Translations under genes and position numbers: made by a program
Notes under the pieces: model-generated
What the model was told of the DNA's origin: nothing
The model's database searches: none
Seen by the model: only the letters and a program-made list of their open reading frames with translations
Assembly: GCA_014872655.1 (NCBI GenBank)
Contig: WHHJ01000016.1
Span: 1-34,551, forward strand
DNA: 34,551 nucleotides
DNA from: Clostridia bacterium
GTDB taxonomy: Bacteria; Bacillota; Clostridia; Oscillospirales; UBA644
Direction: 5' to 3'
Shown here: positions 14,723-24,010 of the stretch, piece by piece
How positions within the stretch are numbered: position 1 is the first letter of the stretch
Layout of the letters: every line of letters starts with the position of its first letter

Positions 14723-14760
14723 AAAGTGGAGCGAAAGTGTAGGAAAAGGGAGTAAAGTGG
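14723..14760 (+). promoter_or_regulatory. Probable MraZ-binding repeats
   Basis: AAAGTG recurs at 14723, 14734 and 14754, with a variant AAAGGG at 14745, giving four near-helical-turn repeats (spacings 11, 11, 9). MraZ proteins bind tandem repeats of this kind (GTGGG or AAAGTG cores) ahead of their own gene to repress the dcw operon. Placement just after the -10 box fits autorepression. Confidence 0.7.
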
Positions 14761-14795
14761 TTCAAAATCCCTAAAATAAGAGTGGAGGTGAGCAA

Positions 14796-15227
14796 ATGGC
14801 ACTGAATGCTTTTATCGGAAATTATCAACATTCTATAGACACGAAGGGCCGTTTGTTTTTACCTGCCAAACAGCGGAGTTATGTGGGAGAAAAAGTCTAT
14901 ATGACCCGGGGATTGGACGATTGTATCTTCTTGTTTTCTGAAGAGGGATGGAATGCATTTGTGGAATCTCTGATGAGCCTTCCTACTTCTAAAAGCCGCA
15001 CCGCTTTGCGGTTTTTCAGTGGAAACGCTGCGCTGTCCGATGTTGATGGGCAGGGGCGTATCACCATTCCGCAATCGCTGCGCAAGATTACGGGGATTGA
15101 AAAGGACGTTACCGTGGTCGGCGCGTTGAACCGGATTGAAATCTGGGATACCGAACGTTGGGATTCGTTCAATTTACAAACAGACAGCTCTGCGGTTTCT
15201 GAGCTGCTTGAGGAAGTCGGTTTTTAA
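14796..15227 (+). CDS. mraZ: Transcriptional regulator MraZ
   Basis: First gene of the dcw cluster; a DNA-binding autorepressor of the cluster that forms ring-shaped oligomers. The 143-residue protein contains two SpoVT/AbrB-like beta-hairpin domains, each with the DxxxR signature: SIDTKGRLFLPAKQR near residue 16 and DVDGQGRITIPQSLR near residue 85. The start has a strong GGAGGTG. Four AAAGTG-type repeats sit directly upstream. Its stop codon shares one base with the rsmH start. Confidence 0.96.
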   Translation: MALNAFIGNYQHSIDTKGRLFLPAKQRSYVGEKVYMTRGLDDCIFLFSEEGWNAFVESLMSLPTSKSRTALRFFSGNAALSDVDGQGRITIPQSLRKITGIEKDVTVVGALNRIEIWDTERWDSFNLQTDSSAVSELLEEVGF

Positions 15228-16216
15228 TGATGGATGGGCGATTTGAACATGTTCCGGTATTGTTAGAGGAGAGTATCACTGGTCTGAACATAAAAAAGGA
15301 CGGCGTATATGCGGACGGAACTGCCGGAGGAGGGAATCATTCTCTTCGTATTGGGCAGAGTTTGTCTTCAAACGGGCACCTGATTTGTGTGGACAGAGAT
15401 ATAGAAGCTATTGGGGCGTGCAGGGACAAGCTCGGCAGCCTGGACTGTACGCTTACATTATTGCATGATACTTTTTGTGGACTGCCGCAGTATCTGTCCG
15501 AAAATGGCCTGATGTTGGACGGACTCTTAGTGGACTTGGGGGTTTCTTCGCATCAGTTAGATACTGCAGACAGGGGATTCTCGTATATGGTTGATGCAGA
15601 CCTGGATATGAGAATGAACAAAGACGATGTGTTTGATGCAAAGCAGCTCGTAAATACATATTCAAAAGAGCAGCTGGAGCGTGTCTTTTTTGAGTATGGA
15701 GAGGAGCGATACTCACGTCCCATAGCCTCGGCTATTATAAAAAGAAGAACAGAAAAACCGATCCAAACAACTTTAGAATTAGTCGATATTATTAAAAAGG
15801 CGATGCCTGCGAAAGCTTTGCGTGAAAAGCAACATCCTGCAAAGCGTGTATTTCAGGCAATTCGAATAGAAGTCAATGATGAGTTGAAACAAATAGACCG
15901 GTTGCTCCATGAGATTTTTCCGTATATCAATCCCAATGGACGCATTTGTGTGATCACGTTTCATTCATTAGAGGACAAGTTGGTAAAGCACATTTTTTCA
16001 AAAGCAGAAAAGCCCTGTACTTGTCCGCCGGATTTTCCGGTATGTGTGTGCGGCAAAAAGTCGTTGGGGAAGGCTGAAAAAGTGATTCTTCCAACCGAGG
16101 AGGAAATTGCGAGAAACCCTCGGTCAAGAAGTGCAAAATTAAGAATTTTTATCCGAAACGGACAGGAGTGTGAGACGGCGTCATGGCAAAATCAAGAGCT
16201 GAAGAAAAACAGATGA
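15227..16216 (+). CDS. rsmH: 16S rRNA (cytosine-1402 N4)-methyltransferase
   Basis: Methylates N4 of C1402 in the ribosomal P site using S-adenosylmethionine (also called MraW). The 329-residue protein has the usual order: FEHVPVLLEESI, the SAM loop YADGTAGGGNHS, LLVDLGVSSHQLD, and a C-terminal HSLEDKLVKHIF followed by a Cys-rich CTCPPDFPVCVCGKK segment and NPRSRSAKLR. The ATG at 15227 overlaps the mraZ stop by one base; a second ATG follows immediately. Its 3' end overlaps ftsL by 34 bases. Confidence 0.96.
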   Translation: MMDGRFEHVPVLLEESITGLNIKKDGVYADGTAGGGNHSLRIGQSLSSNGHLICVDRDIEAIGACRDKLGSLDCTLTLLHDTFCGLPQYLSENGLMLDGLLVDLGVSSHQLDTADRGFSYMVDADLDMRMNKDDVFDAKQLVNTYSKEQLERVFFEYGEERYSRPIASAIIKRRTEKPIQTTLELVDIIKKAMPAKALREKQHPAKRVFQAIRIEVNDELKQIDRLLHEIFPYINPNGRICVITFHSLEDKLVKHIFSKAEKPCTCPPDFPVCVCGKKSLGKAEKVILPTEEEIARNPRSRSAKLRIFIRNGQECETASWQNQELKKNR

Positions 16217-16611
16217 TGAAAAAGAAACAGCATGTTGAAAAGAAAAAGTCCTTTGACGCACTCAGCGCATTTTTGGCGCTCTTGATTATTGCAATCAGTG
16301 TTGTTGGTGTAAATTGTTATATCAGTCAATATGAGAAAAGTTACCAAAACACACGGTTAAGTGCGGAACTGGAAGAAGTGCAAAACGAGGGGAAGCTTTT
16401 AGATATTGAGTATCAGTCGCGCTCCAATTACCGCAATATTGAAAAGTATGCATCTGAGAATCTGTCTATGAAAAAAATCAGTAGTTATCAAATTGAATAT
16501 ATTGATGATCAGAAACAGGAAAATATGCAGGTGATCGAGCATGAGCAGAATGAGAACTTTTTCTCAAGAATCTCAAAGGCATTCTCTGTTATTCTGGAAT
16601 ATTTTCAATAG
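16183..16611 (+). CDS. ftsL: Cell division protein FtsL
   Basis: Small bitopic septal protein of 142 residues that works with DivIC and DivIB/FtsQ to activate the septal synthase. A basic cytoplasmic N-terminus (rich in KKK) is followed by a membrane helix, SAFLALLIIAISVVGVNCYI (~32-51). An extracellular coiled-coil-like stretch comes next, then NYRNIEKYASENLSMKK, the loose motif of the FtsL/DivIC family. Identity rests on position between rsmH and a class B PBP as much as on sequence, since the family diverges quickly. The start overlaps rsmH; an alternative start at 16213 would remove the overlap. Confidence 0.85.
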   Translation: MAKSRAEEKQMMKKKQHVEKKKSFDALSAFLALLIIAISVVGVNCYISQYEKSYQNTRLSAELEEVQNEGKLLDIEYQSRSNYRNIEKYASENLSMKKISSYQIEYIDDQKQENMQVIEHEQNENFFSRISKAFSVILEYFQ

Positions 16612-16666
16612 GCCGGCCATATTTTTGTTGTGTAAGAGATGAGTTTAAAAAAGGAAATACGGAACG

Positions 16667-18871
16667 ATGGCGATTAGACCGAGTGAGAAAAATCTGCGTA
16701 GATACAGCGTAATGCGCATATTGGCATTATGCATGTTTGGGGTGCTTGTTTGTCGGCTATTCTTTATCCAGGTCATTGGACACGATATGTATGAGCAGCG
16801 TGCGATTAGTCAGCAGACTCAAGAAATTACAATTGAAGCAAAGAGAGGCTCCATTACTGACCGAAACGGAAATGCACTTGCTGTAAGTGCAACTGCGTAT
16901 AAGGTGGTAATGGCGCCGTCTGCTATTCAGGACGATGACACGCGGGAAGAAATTGCTGACGGGTTATCTTCTGCGTTGGGAATGGATCGGGATAAAATTT
17001 ATGAGATGACCCAGCGGAATGTTCAGAGCGTAGAAGTTGCCAGACGAATTGAAAAAGATGTTGCGGATAAGGTCAGCGAGTTTATCAGTTCGGATAAAAG
17101 TTTTTCTGGAATTGTTTCATTGGCCGAAGATCCGAAGCGATATTATCCGAATGGTCACTTATTATCTACTGTATTGGGGTTTGTCGGAACCGATAACAAC
17201 GGTTTGGAAGGCGTCGAATACATGTATGATGAATATTTGAAAGGTTCTTCCGGAAAATTGATTGCCGCAAAGACTTCGGTCGGAACGGCAATGCCGTTTG
17301 AATATGAAAAAGAAATAGATGCTAAAGATGGTTGCACGGTAGAGTTGACAGTCGATATGGAAATGCAGTCGTTTTTGGAAAAACATTTGGAAAATGCTCG
17401 CGTAGAGCATAATGTACAAAATCGACTTGCCGGAGTTATCATGAACGTTAAAACCGGTGAAGTGTTGGCGATGAGTTCCAAGCCGGATTATGATCCGAAT
17501 TCTCCATTTACAATTACAGATGAAATGACATTGGAACTGCTCAAACAGTATGGAGAGGGAACCGAAGAATATTATACAAAATACAACGAATACGCCAAAG
17601 TGTATCGTGAAAATAAAGTTTTGCAGCAATATGAACCGGGCTCTACCTTTAAGATCTTTACGGCGTCCATGGCGTTAGAAGAAGGTTTAGTTAGCTTAAC
17701 CGAGACATTTAATTGTGTAGGTTACCTTAATATCGGGTCCATCAAAGTTCGTTGTCACAAAACAGATGGGCACGGAACGGAAACATTAAAAGACGCAATT
17801 GCAAATTCTTGTAACCCGGTATTTATGACGCTTGGAGCCAGAATTGGCCAAGATAAGTATTATGATTATGTAACACTTTTTGGATTACGTGAAAAAACCA
17901 ATGTGGGGCTTCCCGGTGAATATTCCGGGTACCATTTCCAAAAAGGAACAATGTCTGCATTAAATCTGGCTAACGCTTCATTCGGCCAGTCATTCAAAAT
18001 TACACCCATGCAGTTGATTGCCGGTGTTTGTTCGGTTGCCAACGATGGACAATATATGCAACCCTATATTGTGAACCGGATTATCGATGCAGAAGGCAAT
18101 GTGATTAAAGAAAATACGCCGACTGTGGTTCGGCAAACCGTTTCAAAGCAAACTTCGGATATTTTAAAAGAATATCTGGAGTATACAGTAGAAAAAGGAA
18201 AAAATGCATACGTTGAGGGATATCGAATTGCCGGAAAAACCGGAACCTCGCAAAAATTGGATACTCGGGAAGATGAAGAAGATAACGGTAAGAGAATCGC
18301 ATCTTTTATCTGTTTTGCTCCGGCTGACGATCCCCAGATTTGTGTACTGGTGGTTGTCGACGAACCGAATTCCGAAGTGCAGTACGGTTCTTATATTGCA
18401 GCCCCGTTGGGTCGAGATATTATTGTAGACGCTCTGGATTATATGGGTATTGAACCCGACTATGCACAAGGAACACAGGAGGAAGTTTCTGTTCCTAACG
18501 TTGTTGGGGAGAGTATTGGAGTGGCCTCGTCTAATTTAGCCGCTTCGACATTGCAATATAAATTAGTAGGTGACGGAGAAACGGTTCAATATCAAATTCC
18601 GTCCTCCGGAAGCAAATTGCCGGAAGGCTCTACCGTATTGCTTTATACAGATAAAAACAGCGTGCAGGATACGACAGTGGTTCCGGATCTGACCGGAAAA
18701 ACGGCCGCGGAATGCAATCAGTTATTGACAAACAGCGATTTAAATATTAAAGTAGTAGGAGATAATATCAGTTACTCGAATACGGTAGCTGTTTCGCAGG
18801 ATGTCGGAGCAGGGCAAACCGTTCCGAAAATGACAGTCGTCACCGTTACTTTTAAACAGAAGGAAGAGTAA
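16667..18871 (+). CDS. Class B penicillin-binding protein with two PASTA domains (FtsI/SpoVD type)
   Basis: Septal peptidoglycan transpeptidase, 734 residues. It has an N-terminal membrane anchor (~17-37) and a dimerisation domain starting at AKRGSITDRNGNALA. The transpeptidase has all three active-site motifs: Ser326-Thr-Phe-Lys, Ser381-Cys-Asn and Lys524-Thr-Gly-Thr. Two C-terminal PASTA domains start near VPNVVGESIG and VPDLTGKTAAE. It is the only PBP in the cluster, whereas Bacillus subtilis has both pbpB and spoVD here, so it could serve vegetative division, sporulation or both. The partner SEDS glycosyltransferase FtsW is encoded downstream. Confidence 0.93.
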   Translation: MAIRPSEKNLRRYSVMRILALCMFGVLVCRLFFIQVIGHDMYEQRAISQQTQEITIEAKRGSITDRNGNALAVSATAYKVVMAPSAIQDDDTREEIADGLSSALGMDRDKIYEMTQRNVQSVEVARRIEKDVADKVSEFISSDKSFSGIVSLAEDPKRYYPNGHLLSTVLGFVGTDNNGLEGVEYMYDEYLKGSSGKLIAAKTSVGTAMPFEYEKEIDAKDGCTVELTVDMEMQSFLEKHLENARVEHNVQNRLAGVIMNVKTGEVLAMSSKPDYDPNSPFTITDEMTLELLKQYGEGTEEYYTKYNEYAKVYRENKVLQQYEPGSTFKIFTASMALEEGLVSLTETFNCVGYLNIGSIKVRCHKTDGHGTETLKDAIANSCNPVFMTLGARIGQDKYYDYVTLFGLREKTNVGLPGEYSGYHFQKGTMSALNLANASFGQSFKITPMQLIAGVCSVANDGQYMQPYIVNRIIDAEGNVIKENTPTVVRQTVSKQTSDILKEYLEYTVEKGKNAYVEGYRIAGKTGTSQKLDTREDEEDNGKRIASFICFAPADDPQICVLVVVDEPNSEVQYGSYIAAPLGRDIIVDALDYMGIEPDYAQGTQEEVSVPNVVGESIGVASSNLAASTLQYKLVGDGETVQYQIPSSGSKLPEGSTVLLYTDKNSVQDTTVVPDLTGKTAAECNQLLTNSDLNIKVVGDNISYSNTVAVSQDVGAGQTVPKMTVVTVTFKQKEE

Positions 18872-18875
18872 AACA

Positions 18876-18888
18876 GGAGCCAGGCTCC
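18876..18888. repeat. Short hairpin between pbp and murE
   Basis: GGAGCC-A-GGCTCC is a compact inverted repeat five bases after the PBP stop codon. It lacks a following T run, so it is not an obvious terminator; it may protect or process the mRNA. Confidence 0.35.
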
Positions 18889-18945
18889 CAGAAACAGAAA
18901 AAACAGGAAGCAAAAAGAAAAAAATCTTTTTTTCGGAGGGCTTTT

Positions 18946-20385
18946 ATGTTACTGGGAGCATTGCTTGAAAATATCGCATATACCGGTACGCCGGATTTAA
19001 ATGCAGAGATCCGATATATTTGTTCGAATATCAATGATGTGCGCGAAGACTCGATCTTTGTTGCCATTAAGGGACAACATACAAATGCCGCGGAGTATAT
19101 TCCGTTAGCGATTCATTTGGGTGCAAAGGCGATTGTATGTGGCCCCGATGCGCCGATTATTTTATCTGATTTTATTGTTGTGGAGCAGCCTCGACAGGCA
19201 TTGGCTCTGCTGTGCTCCAATTTTTACGGACGTCCATCGGATGATTTGCATGTGATCGGTGTAACTGGGACAAACGGAAAAACCACCACTTCTTATATGA
19301 TTCGTCATATCTTAGCCAATGCAGGAAAGAAGACCGGATTAATCGGAACCATTGAAGCTTGTGGCGGAGAAGACTGTGTTGGCATGAATAATACGACGCC
19401 CGAGCCTTGGGAATTATACGGTATTATAAAAAAGTTAAGGGATGACGGCTGTCGGTATTTGGTAATGGAGGTCTCCTCTCAGGGACTGCATCAACACCGC
19501 ACGGACGGAATCCGGTTTGATCAGGGTGTCTTTACTAATTTTTCCGCAGAACATTTGGATTACCATCAGTCGATGGAAGAATATTTAAAGGCAAAAATGC
19601 TATTGATTCCACAAAGCCGGAATATTATTGCCAATGCAGATTGTTCCTATTTTAATGCCTTTTCTGAAATGGCGTCTTGCCAATTTTTTTCGATAGAGAA
19701 GCAAGCGGATTATCAGGCTGTTGACATTTGTTGTGAATTGTCGGAAAGCCGATATACGTTTTGTATAAAGGATCAACATTATCCGGTCTGTCTTTCGGTG
19801 CCGGGAATTTTTAATGTGGCCAATTCATTGGCGGCGCTTGCCGTTTGCAGTCATTATGATATTGATTTGCAAGAAGCCTGCAGTTGTTTAGCCTATTTTA
19901 ACGGGGTACGCGGACGTATGGAATTATTAAAAACCGATACGCCGTATTCTATTATGATCGACTTTGCACATACGCCGGAGGGCCTTCGACAATTGCTGAC
20001 GACCGCTCGGCAATTTATTCGGGGACGAATGATCGTGGTGTTTGGGTGTGGCGGTGATCGCGATAAATCTAAGCGCAAACAGATGGGGAAAATTGCCGGG
20101 GAACTTGCCGATTATTCTGTAATTACCAGCGATAATCCCCGTACAGAGGATCCGGACCAAATTATCTTTCAGATCCGAGATGGGATGCCGGACGGCGCTC
20201 GCTATACTGCAATTACCGATCGAACACAGGCCATTGCTCATGCGCTTCGATATGCAAAAAAGGATGATTGTGTCATACTTGCCGGAAAAGGTCATGAAGA
20301 ATATCAATTGATCAATGGAATAAAGCATCATTATGATGAACGAGAAGTCGTTCGTGAACTGCTGCAAACGAATTGTAAGATTTAG
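18946..20385 (+). CDS. murE: UDP-MurNAc-L-Ala-D-Glu:meso-diaminopimelate ligase
   Basis: Adds the third residue of the peptidoglycan stem peptide, using ATP, in the cytoplasm. The 479-residue protein has the Mur ligase P-loop GTNGKTTT (108-115), the MNNTTPEP segment, and FAHTPEGL with GCGGDRDKSKR. The specificity motif DNPR (396-399) is the form used by meso-DAP-adding enzymes, so the wall is inferred to be meso-DAP type. GGAGGG precedes the ATG. The 74-base gap after pbp is A-rich and contains a short hairpin. Confidence 0.96.
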   Translation: MLLGALLENIAYTGTPDLNAEIRYICSNINDVREDSIFVAIKGQHTNAAEYIPLAIHLGAKAIVCGPDAPIILSDFIVVEQPRQALALLCSNFYGRPSDDLHVIGVTGTNGKTTTSYMIRHILANAGKKTGLIGTIEACGGEDCVGMNNTTPEPWELYGIIKKLRDDGCRYLVMEVSSQGLHQHRTDGIRFDQGVFTNFSAEHLDYHQSMEEYLKAKMLLIPQSRNIIANADCSYFNAFSEMASCQFFSIEKQADYQAVDICCELSESRYTFCIKDQHYPVCLSVPGIFNVANSLAALAVCSHYDIDLQEACSCLAYFNGVRGRMELLKTDTPYSIMIDFAHTPEGLRQLLTTARQFIRGRMIVVFGCGGDRDKSKRKQMGKIAGELADYSVITSDNPRTEDPDQIIFQIRDGMPDGARYTAITDRTQAIAHALRYAKKDDCVILAGKGHEEYQLINGIKHHYDEREVVRELLQTNCKI

Positions 20386-20436
20386 ATGGTTGGGGAACCG
20401 GAATAAAACAGGAAACAGAGATAAGGGGAAATGGAA

Positions 20437-21810
20437 ATGCGTCTGTCTGATGTAGCAAAGGTATTAATGGGAACGTTGAAAGGAGATTGTGACTTTCAAC
20501 GATTTGTTATAGATTCCAGGCAGGTTTGTGCCGGAGATGTTTTTGTTTGCTTAAAGGGCGCTCGTGTGGACGGACACGATTTTATTCGGCAAGCGGAAGA
20601 AAACGGAGCGGTGGGCTTTTTATGCGAAAGACCGCTGCAAACGTCGTTGCCGTATGTGATTGTAAATTCCTGTTTGGAAGGATTGCAGCAATTTAGTGCC
20701 TGGTACCGAGACGGATTAAACGTGAAGTTGGTCGCCGTAACAGGCAGTGTAGGAAAAACGACGACGAAAGAATGTATTGCCTCGGTGTTATCGCAAAAAT
20801 ACAAAACGCATAAAACTGACGGAAATAAAAACAGTGAAACAGGGCTGCCATTAACATTGCTGGGTATTCAGCCGGACGATGAGGCCGCTGTTGTAGAGAT
20901 GGGCATGTCTGCTCGGGGAGAAATCCGTGTGCTGTCGGATATTGCACGGCCTGACATTGCTGTGATTACGAATATAGGGATGTCGCATATCGAGAATTTG
21001 GGATCTCAGGAAAATATTTTACAGGCAAAACTCGAAATTTTATCAGGACTGAAGCCCGATGGATTGTTGATCATAAACGGCGACGATGAATATTTGAACC
21101 GAGCCTACCAGGAGCAGCTGCTTGGAAAAATTCCTCAAAAAATAATGCGATATGGAATCAATTCTTCAGACTGTGATGTTACCGCTCAGGATATTGTAAT
21201 GGAGTCCGACAGTCTGCGATTTCTGATTCAAACGCCACAGGGGGAAGCCACGGTAATCATGCCGTGTGAAGGCGTTCATAATGTTTATAATGCACTGGCA
21301 GCGGTTTGTGTGGGAATCAGCATGAACGTGCCGTTGGAAGACATTTGCCAGGGTTTAAATTTGTTTAAAAACGTTCCGCTGCGTCAGCAGACTTATGATA
21401 AAAACGGATTTCATATCATTGAAGATTGTTATAATGCCAGCCCGGCCTCTATGCAGGCCGCTGTGGATATGTTGAACCGGCGGCCCGGTCGGAAAATTGC
21501 CATCTTGGGCGATATGTTAGAGCTGGGGGATTTTGCGCGGGATTTACACGTGCAGGTCGGTCGCATGTTAAAAAATGTCGATCTGTTGATTGCTTTTGGC
21601 GAATTTGGGGAATGTTATATTGAAGGCGCTGTTTCTGTTGGGATAAAGGCTTCTAATTGTTATCATTGTAAGGATGTAGATGAAGTTGCCCAAACGCTTA
21701 CTCAGTTAGCAAATGTGGACGATCATATTTTAATTAAAGCAAGCCGCGGGATGCAAGCCGAAAACGTGATGAAAAAATTCTTTGAACTAAAAAATGGAGG
21801 AGCCGACTGA
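20437..21810 (+). CDS. murF: UDP-MurNAc-tripeptide:D-Ala-D-Ala ligase
   Basis: Adds D-Ala-D-Ala to UDP-MurNAc-tripeptide, the last cytoplasmic step before the lipid stage. The protein is 457 residues. Motifs are the N-terminal IDSRQVCAGDVFVCLKG, the ATP loop GSVGKTTTK (103-111), DGNKNSETGLPLT, and DCYNASPASMQAA with ILGDMLELG. An ATG at 20431 is also in frame, but AAGGGG lies only two bases from it and eight bases from the ATG at 20437, so 20437 is preferred. The stop shares one base with the mraY start. Confidence 0.95.
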   Translation: MRLSDVAKVLMGTLKGDCDFQRFVIDSRQVCAGDVFVCLKGARVDGHDFIRQAEENGAVGFLCERPLQTSLPYVIVNSCLEGLQQFSAWYRDGLNVKLVAVTGSVGKTTTKECIASVLSQKYKTHKTDGNKNSETGLPLTLLGIQPDDEAAVVEMGMSARGEIRVLSDIARPDIAVITNIGMSHIENLGSQENILQAKLEILSGLKPDGLLIINGDDEYLNRAYQEQLLGKIPQKIMRYGINSSDCDVTAQDIVMESDSLRFLIQTPQGEATVIMPCEGVHNVYNALAAVCVGISMNVPLEDICQGLNLFKNVPLRQQTYDKNGFHIIEDCYNASPASMQAAVDMLNRRPGRKIAILGDMLELGDFARDLHVQVGRMLKNVDLLIAFGEFGECYIEGAVSVGIKASNCYHCKDVDEVAQTLTQLANVDDHILIKASRGMQAENVMKKFFELKNGGAD

Positions 21811-22838
21811 TGGATCAGTATTTATTGATTATCGTTGCCTTTGCAGTGGCATTTATAGCAGCGCTTGTGATCGGAAAAATATTGATTCCGGTTTTGAAAA
21901 AGCTGCATTTTGGACAGCAGATCTTAACCGAAGAAGGACCGTCCTGGCATGCTTCCAAGCAGGGAACGCCGACCATGGGTGGGTTTATCTTTATTATTGC
22001 AGTTTTAATCGCATATTTTGCAACGGCTTTCTCTTATTATACACAGGGTAATACGATTAGTTCTGCTATTCCTCTGCCCACCGGCACGCTAACCGGCTTG
22101 GTTGTTGCTCTTTTGTTTGGCTTTATGGGATTTATCGATGATTTTGTCAAGGTGGCCAAAAAACGTAATTTAGGCTTGACCGTTGTACAAAAAATTTTGA
22201 TTCAGATTTTTATTTCGGCAGCCTATCTTGTTTTTCTGGGGATCCAAAGTGGTGGAGACACGCGTATGTTGATTCCCTTTACACAGATTTGGGTTGACTT
22301 TGGATATTTCTATTATGTAATTGCCTTAGTATTGATTGTCGGTTTTACGAACGCTGTCAATTTAACCGATGGCATAGACGGTCTTGCAGGAAGTGTAACC
22401 GTCCCTGTTTGCTTGTTTTTCACGGTAGCGTCTATCGGTGGCGTATTTGGAAACACTGCGATGCCCGAAACAGCTATTTTGGCTGTGTCGGTTTGTGGCG
22501 GTCTGTTAGGATTTCTTGTTTACAATTGGCATCCGGCCAAGGTCTTTATGGGCGATACCGGTTCTATGTTTTTAGGCGGTATGGTGGTTGTTTTAGCATT
22601 TGAGCTGAAGATTCCGTTGATGTTAATTGTTGTCGGATTTATTTATTTGGCCGAGGCTGCTTCGGTTATGATCCAAGTTGCCTATTTCAAAATCACGCAC
22701 GGAAAACGGTTGTTTAAAATGACTCCGATTCACCACAGCTTTGAGTTGAGTGGATACAGTGAAGTCAAAATTTGTCTTTTGTTTACTTCTGTGACGGTCA
22801 TTTTGGTTGCCCTGTCATTGCTTTGGTTATTGCTTTAA
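21810..22838 (+). CDS. mraY: Phospho-MurNAc-pentapeptide transferase
   Basis: Transfers phospho-MurNAc-pentapeptide to undecaprenyl phosphate, forming lipid I at the inner face of the membrane. The protein is 342 residues with about ten membrane helices. Catalytic and family motifs are seen: GTPTMGG, the aspartate pair in FIDDFVKV, NLTDGIDGLAG, HPAKVFMGDTGSMFLGG and TPIHHSFEL. The ATG overlaps the murF stop by one base. The next gene is ftsW: murD, which often sits between the two, is absent. Confidence 0.97.
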   Translation: MDQYLLIIVAFAVAFIAALVIGKILIPVLKKLHFGQQILTEEGPSWHASKQGTPTMGGFIFIIAVLIAYFATAFSYYTQGNTISSAIPLPTGTLTGLVVALLFGFMGFIDDFVKVAKKRNLGLTVVQKILIQIFISAAYLVFLGIQSGGDTRMLIPFTQIWVDFGYFYYVIALVLIVGFTNAVNLTDGIDGLAGSVTVPVCLFFTVASIGGVFGNTAMPETAILAVSVCGGLLGFLVYNWHPAKVFMGDTGSMFLGGMVVVLAFELKIPLMLIVVGFIYLAEAASVMIQVAYFKITHGKRLFKMTPIHHSFELSGYSEVKICLLFTSVTVILVALSLLWLLL

Positions 22839-22864
22839 AAAAATAGATAGGTTTAGGTGTACAG

Positions 22865-24001
22865 ATGGATAAGAAGAATACGGCAAAAATAAAAAAAATC
22901 AAACACCATTTGCCGATGTTTGACATCCCGTTTTTTGTTGGTGTTATGCTTCTTTTGTGTATCGGATTGATTATGTTGTTTTCAGCCGGATACGCAGATG
23001 CATTTAATAAGCATAACGGGGATAGTTATTATTACATACGCAAACAACTCATTTTTGCAATCATCGGAGTTGCGATTATGATTGTGTTGTCGTTTATCAA
23101 TACCAATCTGTATCGGCGGTTTTCAAAATTATATTATTTTGTTTGTATTTTTCTGTTAATCCTTGTTCTTATTGTTAGTAAAGACAGCGAAAAAAGATGG
23201 TTATATATCGCAGGATTTCAGTTCCAGCCTTCTGAGTTTGCCAAAATCGGTGTCGTTATTTTTATGGCAGATTATATTGCAAGGCATCGGGATAAAATGC
23301 AGTCAGCGATTAAAGGTTTTTTGATTCCTGCATTGATTTTTGTGGTTCCTACGGTTTTAATTGGTGTTGAAACGCATTTGTCGGGAGCTATTTTAGTCAT
23401 GGCTATCGGTACCATTATGCTGATTGCCGGCGGCTGTCGTATGCGTTACATCATCTTGGTGGGGTCTCTTGGCGTTGCAGGCGGAACCACATTGATTTTC
23501 TTTACGGATTATATGCAAAAACGAATTCAAACTTATCTGAATCCGGAATCGGATTTGTTGGGTGACGGATGGCAAATCTATCAGTCACTGACAACGATTG
23601 GATCCGGTGGATTATTTGGGTTGGGTTATGGAAAAAGTCGTCAAAAATATTTGTATATGTCAGAGCCTCAAAATGACTTTATCTTCTCCATTGTATGTGA
23701 AGAATTGGGACTGATTGGAGCCGTGTTTATTCTTGCTCTGTTTGCTTTTTTAATTTGGCGAGGTATACATATTGCACGAAATGCACCGGATATGTTTACA
23801 TCCCTTGTCGTTGTGGGTATTATTTCCCGAATTGCCGTTCAGGTTATTTTTAATATTGCAGTTGTCACCAATACCGTGCCGGTAACAGGAGTCCCTCTTC
23901 CGTTTTTCAGTTATGGGGGAACGGCGTTGGTTGTACTGTTGGCAGAAATGGGAATTGTTTTAAGGATTTCAAGGTATTCGTCCGTGGAAAAAGGGACGTA
24001 G
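22865..24001 (+). CDS. ftsW: SEDS-family septal peptidoglycan glycosyltransferase
   Basis: Polymerises lipid II into glycan strands at the septum together with a class B PBP. The protein is 378 residues, with about ten membrane helices after a short basic N-terminus. Family motifs are FQPSEFAKIG, a long extracellular loop with DGWQIYQSLTTIGSGGLFGLGYGKS, EPQNDFIFSIVCEELG and GVPLPFFSYGGTA. It could also be called SpoVE; the two are not separable by sequence alone. AGGTG lies five bases before the ATG. Only nine bases separate it from murG. Confidence 0.93.
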   Translation: MDKKNTAKIKKIKHHLPMFDIPFFVGVMLLLCIGLIMLFSAGYADAFNKHNGDSYYYIRKQLIFAIIGVAIMIVLSFINTNLYRRFSKLYYFVCIFLLILVLIVSKDSEKRWLYIAGFQFQPSEFAKIGVVIFMADYIARHRDKMQSAIKGFLIPALIFVVPTVLIGVETHLSGAILVMAIGTIMLIAGGCRMRYIILVGSLGVAGGTTLIFFTDYMQKRIQTYLNPESDLLGDGWQIYQSLTTIGSGGLFGLGYGKSRQKYLYMSEPQNDFIFSIVCEELGLIGAVFILALFAFLIWRGIHIARNAPDMFTSLVVVGIISRIAVQVIFNIAVVTNTVPVTGVPLPFFSYGGTALVVLLAEMGIVLRISRYSSVEKGT

Positions 24002-24010
24002 GAGGAGATT

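Noticed and set aside
16612..16619. GGCCGGCC palindrome after ftsL
   Set aside because: Only eight bases long with no supporting context; likely chance.
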